A stretch of DNA of 64,000 bases from NCBI GenBank assembly GCA_007644065.1, contig VJWN01000005.1, positions 1,116,001 to 1,180,000 of the forward strand, written 5' to 3'. The notes beneath the pieces were generated by a model. That model searched no databases and had not been told where the DNA came from. It saw only the letters and a program-made list of their open reading frames with translations. The stretch comes from Margaritispora aquatica (lineage: Eukaryota; Ascomycota; Leotiomycetes; Helotiales; Discinellaceae). Positions 35,285 through 48,400 of this stretch are shown one piece after another. Both the position numbers and the translations under genes were made by a program. Numbering within the stretch: the stretch's first letter is position 1; every line of letters starts with the position of its first letter.

Positions 35285-37671
35285 CCCAACGTCTTGAAGC
35301 TGGTTTCCAAGTGAGACTGCGCCCAAATATCAAGGGAGACTGGCAGATCATGGAAGACGGTTGTTATCAAGGGTGATGAACGGGTAACGAATTCCTTCAG
35401 CCCTCAACAACGGAAGCCAAAAAGGTGGAGGTGCGATCTAGGCGGGCCGAGAGAAGCGGCGAGTACTGTACCTCAGCGCTTGTGGGATTAAGCGGCAGAT
35501 CGATATTTGATATCCGTGAACAGGTTTCAATGATGTAAGACATCTATGATGGACATCTGCAAATATGAATTTAAAGGAGCACAAGGCGAAGCGATTATGA
35601 TTTCCCTCTGTTAGGATGCTGAATACATAAACAGCTACCTATTACCTCCATTATATTATTTGGTTCTCAGCTTGTTTTACCTTGTAAAATGGAAGTAAAT
35701 TAAGCGAATGTAACCCCATCAAATAACACATCCTTCTATGACATACACATATAGGTAGGTATCTATATATCTGTCTGTTCTCAACACCATCAATATCCAA
35801 CGCGTAAAAGGAGACTGAGCATATTTTGGCTTGGAGAAGAGAGGGGATCTTCACTTTGTATTGAGAATCGTAACCGAATGTCATCCTTGAACTTATGCAT
35901 CGAGAAGCATAAGAACGGGATGGTTGCTAAGATTGAATTTCCTAAATGCTTGCCTAGAGAACAGCTGAATTAAGACTCAATTTTGAACATTTATTTCCTG
36001 AGAACTAATTTATCCCTGCGAATTGCTGTCTTATTGTTTGCACAGCTTGACGAGGAGATGTTGTACATGGTAGATTTCTCAAGGTAAAGCAAGATAGCAA
36101 GAGTGAGACCGGAATGATATATACCATAAAAAGATCGACCTGACCATGTCCAGCATCCGGATTAAGGTTAGAGGAGCCTCAAATAGCGAAAACGTGGTTG
36201 CGTTCCGGAGGATCAATGGAATGCCTGCATGAAGCATGCATAGTGCCTGATATGCCGATCCTCGCTCTGGTGGTTGGGCGTGGGAGGCTCAAACCAATAT
36301 GATCCACAAACAAAGGCAGGAACGCAGAGCCATAAAGCCATGTATCACTTGAAGTTTCTCAAACAGAGCGTGCCTAGTCAAGCGCAAGTAAGAGATTTCG
36401 ATAGGGCGTTTATACGTGTTCGCGTCTACGACATAGACCAATGAGTGCCTGCGGTATAAAAAGATTGAGAGGCATGTAGTCGCAACAACAACAACTTGAG
36501 TACACATTATTCTTCCACCCGTCAGAAAATGTTTCGAAAAGGACCTGCGTCCAGCCCAATAAGCCGGCGGCAGCTGGGGGCGGTTAACCGTGCAAATGTG
36601 TAATCTAAAAGCAGCAAGATCTCAAGAATTCCCAGGTTGCGGATTATTTTTCTGTTGGTCGATTCCTTCTCCGAATTCTTGGATGTTTGTCGTGTATGCG
36701 GTAAGAAAAGGAAGTTCAAATACTTCATCAAGTGCCAAACGCAGCACCTAGCTTCCCTTCGACTAGCTTTACCTGTGTGGCGTCAATGACAAGACCCAAT
36801 ATGACGCGTCCCTCGCTGGTAGAAACCTACCTTTAGTAACCTAGGAGACTTTTGAGACTTTTCAGACTTTTTTGAGACTTTGAGCATGGTCCTTGTGGTC
36901 CTTCACCTCATAGGGACTAGATCCGAGCAGGATATCGAACCACTAACTAGCAGGGTTTCTTAATACGAACTTCTGACTTCTGACTTCTGAGAGACGGACT
37001 TGATGGCTTTTGTCCTGCAGATGCAGCTGAATGTCGCCCGATTCGTTGATCCAACTGTCATCCAAGCCAAGCTTGCAAAAGTGACTGAGAATTGCAAAAT
37101 ACTGGCTTTTACCAAAACTCTCGTCATGCCATTCACTTACACGCTTCCATTACTTAAACTTCAAAGTCAGGTCGTTATTTAGCATATCTATCCTTGATTC
37201 AATCATTGTGTGTTTGGATTCTAGTATTTACTTGTATGTACTTGATGCTACATAGAGTGATCACCATACCCTGAATCATAAATTCGGCTGCCGGATCTCC
37301 AGCCATTCCAGGCGATAAGAAACAAGTAGTGACGTTGTTGGTGAGGGACACGACCGCCGAGCTTCGTGTTTTAATTTCACTTCCTCATTCCTTGACCGAA
37401 CCACCACATTACATACACATACACAGCCCTCCCCGCCACTACCTTACTCTATCTACACGCCCATCTTCTCCTAAAGTCAGCAAACTCGAATGTTTGTAGA
37501 TTGTCTACTTGCTCGAAGTCTCTCTGCTGGCATCTTTTCCAAGGAAAAAAAAGGAACGCTGAATCACGTATGTCCGGTCATTAACATACTTCTAAACCGG
37601 ATCGTCGGATTTCCTCTCCAAAGTCTTTAGAGACTTCCACTGTCGTTTTTGCTCACAGTACAACCGTCATT
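35285..37671. other. Intergenic, 2.4 kb
   Basis: No supported gene. GAGACTTTT-like units recur at 36847-36885, and CTTCTGA is repeated three times at about 36969-36989. A tRNA B-box-like word occurs at 36931-36941 (minus strand) but no tRNA can be folded around it. The last 300 bases look like the promoter and pyrimidine-rich leader of the next gene. Confidence 0.45.
36847..36885. repeat. Imperfect GAGACTTTT tandem units
   Basis: Four imperfect copies of a GAGACTTTT/CAGACTTTTTT unit in the spacer upstream of the PH-domain gene. Confidence 0.7.
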
Positions 37672-40600
37672 ATGGGAAACCGAAGTCGAGGTGAGTTGAC
37701 CGGACAAATTGAACCTGTGTATGTCGTTGCTGACTTCATTAGTGTTCTCGTTCATGTCCAGCTTTGGTAACAAAGATACGCAAAGAAGTGCGACACCCAC
37801 CGCACCTTCACAAACGAGGCAAGATACTTTTCGACATGAGCCTACTCGTCAAGATAGTTCGCGAGGAGTACATACACCAAATGGCCCTCCAGCACAATCA
37901 TCTGGAGTGGATGGAGAATCATCCCAGCCAAGAGTCCAACGAGAGCGAGCTTCTTCACGGCCAGTTTCGATGATCCAGACATATCAACCTCCACTGATGG
38001 ATGTGTCGCAAGACACGCTTCCTGAGCTACAACCTATTTTTACATTTTTAAATAGTCATGCGAACAAACTATACCAGGAGGGCTACTTTTTGAAACTCGA
38101 TGACCAGAATACCCGTACAGTATTTTCTTGACCCCATTTGTCTCTATTCTAATTCCTTATAGATGGAAGACCAAACGTAGACCGGACATGGACGGAGTGT
38201 TTTGCACAGCTGGTTGGAACAGTACTATCATTATGGGATGCTGCGGAACTCGATGCCGCTGGACAAGATGGAGAGGTTCTTCCTAAGTTTATTAACTTGA
38301 CAGACGCATCCATAAAAATGGCAAGCCAATTTCTCTCTAGCTTTCTATACAGCTCTAACAATAGTAGATTGAATCTCTTCCTACACGCACTGCAAATGAG
38401 GCACCTCTTCAAAATGTTTTAAGTATTTCTACTGCTGGGAAGAATCGATATTTGCTGCATTTTAACTCACACCACTCACTCATTCAATGGACTGCTGGCA
38501 TACGTCTATCAATGTTCGAACACGCAGGGCTGCAGGAAGCATATACAGGTGCACTAATCGCAGGCAAGGGCAAGGCGTTGAATAATATCAATACAATCAT
38601 GGATCGTGCGAGGATGCCCTCAGCAGATTGGGCGCGAGTGAGATTTGGAGCTGGAACACCATGGAGGCGCTGCTGGTGTGTAATTACACCACCCGACGAG
38701 AAAGAAGTCCAGAAACTGCAGAAACAAATGAACAAGAAGAAGTCCGCATATGATCGATCCAGACCTCCAGTTTTGAAGGGAGATATCAAGTTTTATGATT
38801 CGAAAAGAACGAAAAAGATTCGCCCAATTGCCACCATTAACGACGCATATTCTGCTTTCGCAATCTATCCTCAGTCTAAGCCGCTAATAGATGCTTCCAC
38901 GTTGGTGAAGGTAGAGGGCTCAATTACCATTCATTCCAATCCACCTACCACAACAGAGGGGTTCGTCTTTGTGATGCCAGAGGTTCACCCTGCCGTGACA
39001 GGATTCGAGATGATGCTTCGTTGGCTGTTTCCAGTTTTCGACACATTTGGGCTTTATGGACGGCCAGGTCGTTTAGTTCCCGATACATCTGATATTCGAA
39101 GTCTGATGTTTGCAATGCCAAAACATCGAAGATACGGCTATCTAGAGATCCTCGACGTTTCGAGCTTAATCCTAGAGCCGGGGAATTCTTCGTGGAAAGA
39201 GTCGGAGTGGCGAAAGAAGATGAAGGAGCTGACTGGGAAGCGGATGACGGCAATAGAAAATGGAAGCAGAACCAACAGTCGCTACAGTAGCAGAAGAAGC
39301 ACACACAACAGTTTCGGTCCCTCGCGGACACGTATTCAGTTTGATGATGGAGCATCTGTTCGATCCACTCCCTCTCTAAATTGGGGCCATGGGCCATCAG
39401 ACTCCCTTGGTGGCAACTCGAGAACAGATTCAGCACCACCAGCTCCAGGACTTTTTACACCTCAGAAGTCGATTCCACACACCCACCATCGATCAGTATC
39501 AGAGACACAAGGCCTAGATCGCTTCCAAAACCAAAGTCCGGTCTCCAATTACGATGGTGCCTACGATAATCCACCACTTCCTCCTCCACATGCGGTTGGA
39601 TTACCATTGAATTCACACGAGCCTTCAAGTCTGAAGTATGCAATGGAAATGGAAACCACACCTGAACGGCTAAGTTCTGAGGACGAAGGAGCAAGGGCAA
39701 CACCAGTACGAGAACTTCAGGATTTACAGACGACCACTGCGCCTGAACCTGTTGCTGCCCCTCCTGCATTCACTCACTCTGCAGGTACTTTGCCTATTAG
39801 CAAGCCATATCACTCGCCCGAGCTTCGTAGAGCTAACAGTCGCATGTCTAACGGAACGTTATCGCAACTCGCAGGAGCAGGCGGATATCACGCAGTCACC
39901 GCACCAGGAATAAGTGGAGATCAAAGACGCGATGATGCGGATCAATATTCGGAGGAACATGGTCAGAGAGGGGTACTGTCAGATATCAACACAAAGGAAC
40001 ACCTTGCTAATCAAGACGGTCTGAATCAAGGCTTGGTAGCAGCATCCACAAACAGGTTTTCCTTTGAGCAATCTTCTCCTAGTAACGACCTTTACATGAA
40101 CAACGCCCAGCATCCCACAGCAACTACACATCCTGAAAGCCAAGTACACGGGCAAGCGCAAGATCCACATTACTCCTCCGACAAAGCTCCACCGGTACCT
40201 GGCCACAGTTCAAACCCCTCTGTTGACTCCACTGCCAGTACGACATCCAACTTATCACGCCTCCATACCAGCCAAAGTATTCTCCGAAAGCCCCTACCTA
40301 CTCGGTCATCCAGTTTCCAAGCCCCAAATTCAGCTGAGACTCCATCTAGTTCGGGCAGTCTTACCCGACTCGACCACGATGCCTTTGCTATGATTAGGCA
40401 TGATCATCAAGGTGGACATTCAACAAACGAAAGACAAGTCCAGCGACAAGATAGTGTGCTTAGTGATTATGAGGAGAATGCCTCTACAGCTTCACCCGAC
40501 TATGCAAGCACTCGACGATCCTTCGACACACGTGAATCTATAGAAAGACCACGTGCAGGCGTTATGCGAACCGTTGGCAATACTGAGCTTGTGGAATCTC

Positions 40601-41688
40601 AGCCTAGTAGCCTTGAAATCAACTTTGGGCCTACCTACAACTACGCTTCTGAAAATGCCCCAGGCAGGAGTCAAAGCCCAGGGCTAATGCAAATTTACGG
40701 TGGTCGTGGACCTGTAAACAACAATTTCCCTCCTCGACAGGCTAGTCCATCCAAAATGCCTAACAGCCCCGAACAATCTAAATTTCCAAGCCGAAAGGTG
40801 ACCACCCCTGAGAATCTACAACAGAGATATGTACCTTCCGATAGTAGGACTGTAGCTTGGCAGCCTGGCATGGCCGCTGGAGTAAATTTGACAGCGTCTC
40901 AGCCCGGAATATCCCCCGAGCAATTTGTTCAACAGCGTGCTGCAGCTGCGACATACAATCCGCACTATGGTCACCAAAGACAACAATCAAGCACTACTCT
41001 AGCTGCCTCTCAAGCTTATGGGCGCGGAACACCGACACCTCCACTCGTCCGCAACCGATCGAGTGATTACGTTACTCCGGGACACTCTCGCAATAATTCT
41101 GCGGATTTGCTCCAACGACCTGGCTCACGAGGAGCGAACATTGTGTTGGGTTCTTCGGGTGATATAGCAGGCCTTTCTGCACGAGAACAGGAGCACGTTG
41201 CAAGAGTCACGGGCCAACCACTGATTAATATGGCGCACAACAACAAACAACAACCATCTTCTGTTGGGTTGGTTGGGGCAATTGATGCTCGAGAAAAGGA
41301 TAAAGCACAGATGAAAAGGGGTATAAGTAGTCAAGCAGTAGAGCATGCCATTGCACAACGACAGCAACAGGCTGTCTATCAACAGCAACCAGACCATGGG
41401 ACTGTCGATTATCGCACTCAGGCACAATACGGCAATATGGGTCAGTATCCACAGCAATATCCTGTTCGTGGTCAGAGCCATCAGCAATGGGTTTCGCCAG
41501 CAGCCAATGTGTATGGTCAGGGAGGCGGATGGGCAGCACCACCGTCAGGATATACACTCCCTGAACAAGGCCGCCAGTCACCAGCTCAGTTTCCACCACG
41601 CAATCAATCCTACCAGCCGCCTCCACAGAGTAGCCAGCAGACTGGGCAAGGAAGAGTAAATCCGGCATATCGTGGTCAAGGGGTTTAG
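37672..41688 (+). CDS. PH-domain protein, CAF120/SKG3 family
   Basis: Yeast Caf120 (Ccr4-Not associated) and Skg3/Skg4 belong to this PH-domain family, linked to bud neck and cell-wall processes; the filamentous role is not well known. Exons are 37672-37690, 37743-38114, 38163-38320 and 38368-41688, giving 1289 residues. The first exon has only six codons (MGNRSR). The third intron (47 nt) uses a GC donor (GCAAGC), giving SIKM-IESLPTRT. A PH-like domain spans about residues 105-230 (YQEGYFLKLDD... NRYLLHFNSHHSLIQW), and a second conserved block, about 255-390, includes WRRCWCVITPPDEKEV. The rest is a Ser/Pro/Gln-rich disordered tail with a Gln-rich end. Family assignment is strong, precise orthology less so. 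Confidence 0.9.
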
Positions 41689-42318
41689 GACCTAGATTTT
41701 GGGCATCGTTTCTGGAGTTCTAATTGACAAAAGGTGATTGAAGGTGCAACTTTTGAATGCTTTTAGCGTCGAACTTAACGGCTTGTGAATGTCACATTTT
41801 TCTCTTTGTTTTGGGTGCATTAGGGCTGGCGTAAAGACGGCTGCAGCCAAGTTGGCGTACGCATTAGCATCAGCAGTATAGATGACAGAATGAAGATCAT
41901 GGCTCATTGACAATTTGACTAAGGTATTTGAGATGGCGTGACTCAATCTGGTTAGTGCGATATTTTATGTGAATTACACGAGTCTAAAATGTTCCGTGAA
42001 ACTGAGTCCGATTTCAAACCAATTTGCTGGCGCAGTAGACAGAACTCATCCAGTATGCTCGGTTGGAATGCACATGCTCCTATGGTAATCGCTACATTAT
42101 AGCGTTTTCACTCGGCAGATTCTCCAAGCTCACTTTTCAAATCGTTCACTCAAAATCTCTTCAGCTTCATTATCGTTATGTAGAGCTGTCGCTCGAACAT
42201 ATCGTTTCTCCTTCTCACATTCATTTACACACACACACAAGGAGTCGCTAAAACAACGACCCAACCTAGCCCAGACCAGCCCAAGAACTCCCCAAAAAGC
42301 AGGACAAAACAGCAAATA
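41689..42318. other. Intergenic between convergent genes
   Basis: About 630 bases with a short CA run near 42228. No gene is visible. Confidence 0.4.
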
Positions 42319-43886
42319 CTACCGCCTCTCGCTCTCCGCAATCGCAGCATCTATCCGCCTCTCCTCCTCCTCCAGCCGCGCCACCTCCTCTGCGCTCATC
42401 TCTTCCGTTACGAAGGGACTGCTCGATCCCGCAGGCCTGTCTCCACCAACTCCCTCACCTCCGCTACTGCCCCCTTGGAATACCTGCGGGCTATGCCGCG
42501 CATCCCCGTAGATGGGTACGTCATGGTAAGGAGTGAAATCGTCGCTTCGCGGTGTGGTTTGCGAGCGTGGCGATATAGGGCCAGAGGAGAGCGCGGACGC
42601 AGACGAGATGTTGCGAGATACTGTTGATACGATCGTCGCAGACGTGGGTTTGCGCCGGGGGATCGTCGTTGCGGTTCCGGAGTATGGCAGTGAGGTGGGG
42701 AGAGGCACATACGGCGTCGTGGCAGAGTGTCTGGTCTCGGGCTCGTGGATCGGAGAGCTGGATGTTGAAGTCGGGTTTAGAGCGGCTGCGGAGGCAAGCG
42801 CTTCTTCTTTCTCCGCCAGGATTCCGTTGCGTCCTCCTCCTCCTCCGCCTGAAGCGTTGCCGAATGAGTCCGTATGCATGGAGCGTGTAAGCATTACCTG
42901 CTCGGGCGGCTGGTGGGGGGAGAGGCCCCTGTGGGCGGATCGCTTGGCATGTTTGCGGCGGAGGCAGAAGAGAAGTCCTAGGAGGAGGAGAGCGAAGATC
43001 ACAAGGGAGCCTAGGGCGATGCCGACTTTTGCGCCTGTAGAGAGGCCGCTTGATTTTGAGACTGAGACTGCGGAGGCGGCCGTTGGACTTGATAGTAATG
43101 CGGAGGATGTATGTGTCTCAGTAACCAGACTAGTGATTGTGCCTGTAATTGTGGGGGTGGGAGTTATGGTAGTGCCGGAACTGGTGACCGTGATTACTCC
43201 AGTATTGCTCACCGGGGACAGATAAGTTTGTTGTATAGAAAGTCCTGTTGATGTTGGTGGCGCTATAGATATCGTGCTCGCCGGCATAATAATCGGATTA
43301 CCGCCGCCAACTAATGGCGCGCTAGGAACATTGATGTGAAACGCAGGACTGTATAACGCGCAAGACAGTGGTTCAAAGGAAAAGCAGAGGAAGTAGCTGC
43401 TCGTGCTTTGTGCCGCCGCAGCAATGAATTCTTGTGATGCTTGTAGCGTGAAGCTGAAATTTCTGAGAATATTTGCAGTCACTACCCCATTTTCTTGGCC
43501 GGGGCAGGTCGTTTGACTATCAGTATTGATGCAAAGAGCTGACCAGCTGTTAGGTCCGTGTATAAATGTTGCATCATCATGGTTTTGCTAGGAGACTTAC
43601 AATTGAAGATATTGACTACTTGATGGGTGTTAAACTGAGTAAATTGTCCATTTCCTGTAGCTGTCGTCTGACACAAAACCAACGCCGCTTTTTTATTCTC
43701 TGAGATGCCGAATAGTGTGAATGAAGCAGAAATCTCTGCGCCGGTTATGATACTGGAATCAATTGTAAAATTTGCTGTCAAGGGCTTGGAGATAGCCTGA
43801 GATGCCTGACGAAGTCGTACTCCCATCTGATCGCCATATGTGAAGTCTACCATGGCCATGATGAGGCTAAAGATAACTAAAGTCAT
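42319..43886 (-). CDS. Secreted-entry, single-pass membrane glycoprotein, unknown
   Basis: Minus-strand exons are 43886-43601 and 43538-42319, giving 501 residues. A signal peptide (MTLVIFSLIMAMVDFTYG) leads into a Cys-containing extracellular domain of about 170 residues with Asn-X-Ser/Thr sites (ANFTID, RNFSFT). A Ser/Thr-rich, probably O-glycosylated stalk follows (about 180-250). Then come one membrane helix (VGIALGSLVIFALLLLGLLF), a basic stop-transfer (CLRRKHAKR) and a disordered cytosolic tail with a Gly run and an acidic C-terminal helix (SAEEVARLEEEERRIDAAIA). This layout resembles fungal wall sensors, but there is no WSC domain and the ectodomain is not one I recognise. The 62-nt intron acceptor was chosen to keep frame. 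Confidence 0.8.
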
Positions 43887-45456
43887 AACTGTCGAACTCG
43901 CGGATGCATTCGCACATGGGGAGAGAGTAAAGAAGCAAGGTCGTTCGAAAGAGTATTAGAGCCGCAAAACCATCAAGAGATCAGAAAAGAGCCAGCTCGA
44001 GTAAGGTGTGGGGAAGACCAGCAATAAGAGAGGTCGCAGAGCTCACAGAACTCGATGGACAGACAGACTGAGAGGGATCTACTGCTGTGCCATCCCAGCC
44101 CCAAGCAAGCCTAGCAAGCCCAGTGTGGTCAAACAAGCACAGGAAACCCAGCAAATTGAGCCAAAGACAACAAATAGAAAGCCCTTTCCCCCCTTCCCTT
44201 AGCCTGTCATATCAAATCTCACCGCAGGGCTGCGCCTCATCCAGCAATCCTTTGAAATAAACTGAACTGCAGTCTGCGGGTTGGTGTCTCAGCAGCGCCG
44301 CATGCTCGCCCCATTGGCCGCTAGGCTGTCTTTCTCCCCATCCTTCGACCTTCAACCCATGGTCCTTGAGGAGTTGATGCACTGTGCTTTAAACTGCTTT
44401 TGCACTTTTGTTCGGTGTGTTCGCGAACATCAGCAAATAGCAACGCAGGTTGGGTATCGACATCCCGGTTCTGGGGGCTGAAAAGGAAGCAGAGCAGGCT
44501 CGCGCACTGGTGCTGACGGTGGAGTGAGTACTGGACGCTTGTGCCGAATGCGGTTCGGACGTGGAGATACGCTTGCCTCGATGAGGAAGTATGGGCTGGA
44601 GGGACGTCCGCATGGCTGCATGCTTTGTACTGTATTGGAACAGATGAGGCTGCGAATACTGAATAATGCTACGGCAGGAATACTTGTTGCTGTTGTGTTG
44701 TTGTGCTTGTGCGTGCTTGTGTGTGGTTGTCGTTGGTTTAGGATCATTGGAGTGGAGCTCGAGACGGACCAGAAAACAAATATAGAAAAGCGAGCTGACC
44801 GTCCGAGATATGAGGCTGAATGGGAGAGACCGATCACGGCAGAAGGTTGGCGTACTTGATGAATAAAGTTGGGTAAGGAGGTAACTGGTATATATTGCAT
44901 GCATGCGTTCAAGATGGATGGATGGAAGAGTGGAAGGTGCAATATCTGTTTATTCGCCAATTTCTCATTGTGCATTTAAGCATAAAGGTCTAAGAAGTTA
45001 ATTCTTCCCTCTCTTTGTTGGGAGCTTGATGTGGAAATCAATCTTCAGCTGAAGGAAGTGTTCCAGTTTCATGTTTGGGGGTTGAATGTCTCATCACGTG
45101 GAAAGTGCCACGCACCGACCTTCTGCTGCCTGAGGTATTCATTATATAATGGAATTCCACTTATGGTTCCATTATTCTTGCGCCCGAAGAAGAAGAAGAA
45201 GAAGAAGAAGAAGAAGAGAGCTGTTTGTGCATACCAAGCGTGCGCAGTGGAACAAAAATCTTTGACATTGCATTACCTAGTGCCGCCCAGCCATCATAAC
45301 CCCGTCACCTTGACGTTTCAGATATCGACATCCATGCAGCTCGTAGCCTCGTCCCATTTGCCTCAACGCCAACAAATCAATGAATTTCATACCACACCAC
45401 ACCATAATGAGTACAAAAAGACACTCGAATAACGAACATGCATCGTCTACCCCTCT
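43887..45456. other. Intergenic, 1.6 kb
   Basis: It holds the promoter of the membrane glycoprotein gene, a GT-rich tract at about 44685-44735 and an AAG microsatellite. No further gene is supported. Confidence 0.4.
45186..45217. repeat. (AAG)n microsatellite
   Basis: About ten AAG units without interruption; a plus-strand frame reads this as a Lys run but no gene surrounds it. Confidence 0.9.
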
Positions 45457-48400
45457 TTAACCTCCAACGGTGATCTCTGCTGTTGGATCTCGCCTAATGT
45501 CCAACTCCATAAGACCTTCTTGCTTCTCAATAACCAAGCCCTTCTCGTTGGCCAGGTGCAGTAGGCAAATGAAACAATATGATGTCGATATGTCGTTCAT
45601 TGCTTGTTTGGGGTAGACGCTCTGGAGGTTTTGCATCACAGAGGTGAACTTCAAACTTCCATCGGCGCTTGTCTTAACCTCAGCTTGAGGGGTAGGTAAG
45701 CGACCAGGTGTTTGAGTGGGAACGGTCTAAAATATGTTAGAATGGTATATCACGGGATAAGAGAGGGCAACTTACAGGTTCCTCAAATCCGATACCCCTC
45801 CATAGTTCCTCCTTCAGCCTGCGGACATCAACTTTCTTGGCAACTCTCGCATATTGGACATATTCGGGCCTTAAGCGACGACTCTGTGTTACAAGCTGAT
45901 TGCCGAAGGCACCCTCTTCTCCATCCGTAGGTTGTGTTAGACCGCCATTCAGAACGTTGGTGATACCAGCCATACCACCCTCGCGTTCTTCAGCACCAGG
46001 CGAGAACTGTTCTCGAGCATCAGCAAATTCAATGTCGTCCTCATCATCCATTCCACCACCCATGGGGAGCCCATCATCTTGGAAGAAGTTGGCATCATAA
46101 TCTCCCTGTGGAGCGGCATCATCATCGCCAGCAATTGGACCTTCTTTGCGGGCCCAGAAAGCCTCATCCATTTCTCCATCCGGCGCTTCCTCTTCCTTGG
46201 GCTGTCCAAAAGTACCAGCTTTCATCCCGAATCCAGATTTCCGACCTCCCATTCGTGCCTTTGGCTTCAGGAATAGTCTGAGAAGCTGCTTCGAATTGAA
46301 ATGTTTGTCGTCAGGCAGTAAATTTCTGGTTTTTGATTTCCAGTCTTTCTTAGGCATTGAAATGACAGCGTTAGTAGAAGCTGGGGTATAAATAGTCTCG
46401 GCAGTGCTGGTGCTCAAGGGTGACATGAAGTCAATTTCGAACAACTCTTTTTCTTTCCTTGGCTTGGTGGACGCTGGTTTGTTGACGTCTTTAATTTTGC
46501 GGATCCTCCAATGCTCAGGACCAGCCCAATTCTTCTGCAACGCTTCGTCAAAATAGCTCAGAATATCATCATGACCACCTTGGATCTTTGCTCCTCGGTC
46601 CATCGAGACAACGTATTCACCAGTTTCCGGGTCAAACACGCCAGGTTCGCCACCTTCCATGTCTTCACCATCTCCTCCATCGTGATCAAAACCAGCATCG
46701 TGAACACGTAACCTAGTCTCAACAGCAGCATCTCGAGCCCATGCTTCGCCTCCTTCGCCGAATCCAACATCTCCTGGCAAGTCGAAATTTCCTAGAATAC
46801 CATCGTCGTCATCGTCGAATCCAACTGGGTTATCGTCATCGAGAAAAATACCAGACTTGTCTCCAATTGCGTGATTATGTTCAGCTGTGTCCTTGTCTTG
46901 CCGCCAATCTTCTGGAGCTTTCAAAAATGGAATATCGAGTGAACCAGAAGGGTCTCCAAGATCAAAGTTCTTCAACGAGGGGCATATGTCTTGATCATCC
47001 AGGATATTCAAATCAGGAAAGAATTTAAAACCTAGTGCTTCGACATCAATCTCGATATCCTCCTCGTCCTCCGTTTCTTTGATTGTCGTTTCTGCCATTG
47101 AAGAATCTGGCTCCATTTCTTCATCTTCCTCTTGAATAGCATCATTCTTTCGCCGCCTGCTTTGGCCCTCACCAGAAGCATCTCCTGCATCATCACTACT
47201 GTCAAAGACAATTCGACCTTGTGAGTCGATTGCAAGATGGTTCAGCAATAGGCCCTTTGCGCCACCTTCGTCAAAATCGGCGGAAGCTTTTTTGAACAAT
47301 GGATCCACGGAGAACTCAAGCTCGAATTTCTTCAATTGAAGAGCTGCAAATGAGTTTGCTAACGTTGCCTCGGAAGACCTTTGTGCCTATTAATCGATAA
47401 TTATCAGTATCCATGAGAGATTCGGGCAATTTTGATAACCACAACCCGATGATTGATTTTATCTCCAAACCAAAGTGAAATGTCATTTTTAGTAGTAACA
47501 AATGCGTTTGAATCCTGCCTATGTCACAGATTCAACACGATCCGTGACATAAATAGATGGCTAGAATTTCAAAACAAAAACAAAACATACAACAGTAGGT
47601 ATTCGCTGGTGGTCACCCACCCAACTACTAATCTACCGATCTGAGGCTTGTGTATGGCAGAGCGGACGGGATGCCCAATTCTCCTCAGTCTATGGTCGTA
47701 TGTGACAGAAACCCTCGATGATGAGTTTATCTTGACTGCAAAAGGGGAAAATACCCCTTCCTCAACCATCCATAGTACAGAAATGGGCTAACCAAGGATG
47801 ATTACATAACCCCACTTATCCCTGGCAAGCATGAATTCCATCACTGAACTACCAGCGAAAAATCCATTATTGCCAAAATAGTTTGTTACTTGCCCCCTGT
47901 ATACAGCCCCATCATTGGGTATGCCGCTGAACTACCAGCGCAAATCCCAGACATGTGTCGTAGTAGCATATAAAATAAAGGCGATTCGTACAATCCGAAT
48001 AATGAAAACAAACATACCCTCTTCTTCGGCTTCTTTCTCACAACCCCATCTTCATCTTCAATTTCCTCTTCACTCTCCTCACCTTCCTCATTCTCGCCTT
48101 TCTTCTTTTTGCTATTCCCGCTGTCGGCCAATCCACTCAAGAGCTTCCCGGTTTCTGTTGCTACACTGTCCACACGACTTGTGTATATTTTAACACATCC
48201 ATCCAAGGTGCAACTAGCTTTCTGAAAATTGACACCATCACCTTCTTTCAGGAGCGACATGTCGTGAAAATAATCGATTAAAGCGAAGTTCCATGAATTT
48301 GCTGCGTTGATTTTGTTATCTGTAGCCATCTTCATCCATTCTTCAAAATTGGCCAGTATTGGAACGCGTTTCATGGGTGTGACCGCCGTTCCCCCAACCA

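Noticed and set aside
36920..36995. tRNA-like B box on the minus strand (GGTTCGATATC)
   Set aside because: No pairing T stem, no A box and no acceptor stem could be drawn around it.
42533..43225. 230-codon plus-strand frame opposite the membrane glycoprotein gene
   Set aside because: It is a shadow of the G/C-rich minus-strand gene; no motif.
45031..45432. 133-codon plus-strand frame with Lys run
   Set aside because: The run is the AAG microsatellite, and the rest has no protein-like pattern.
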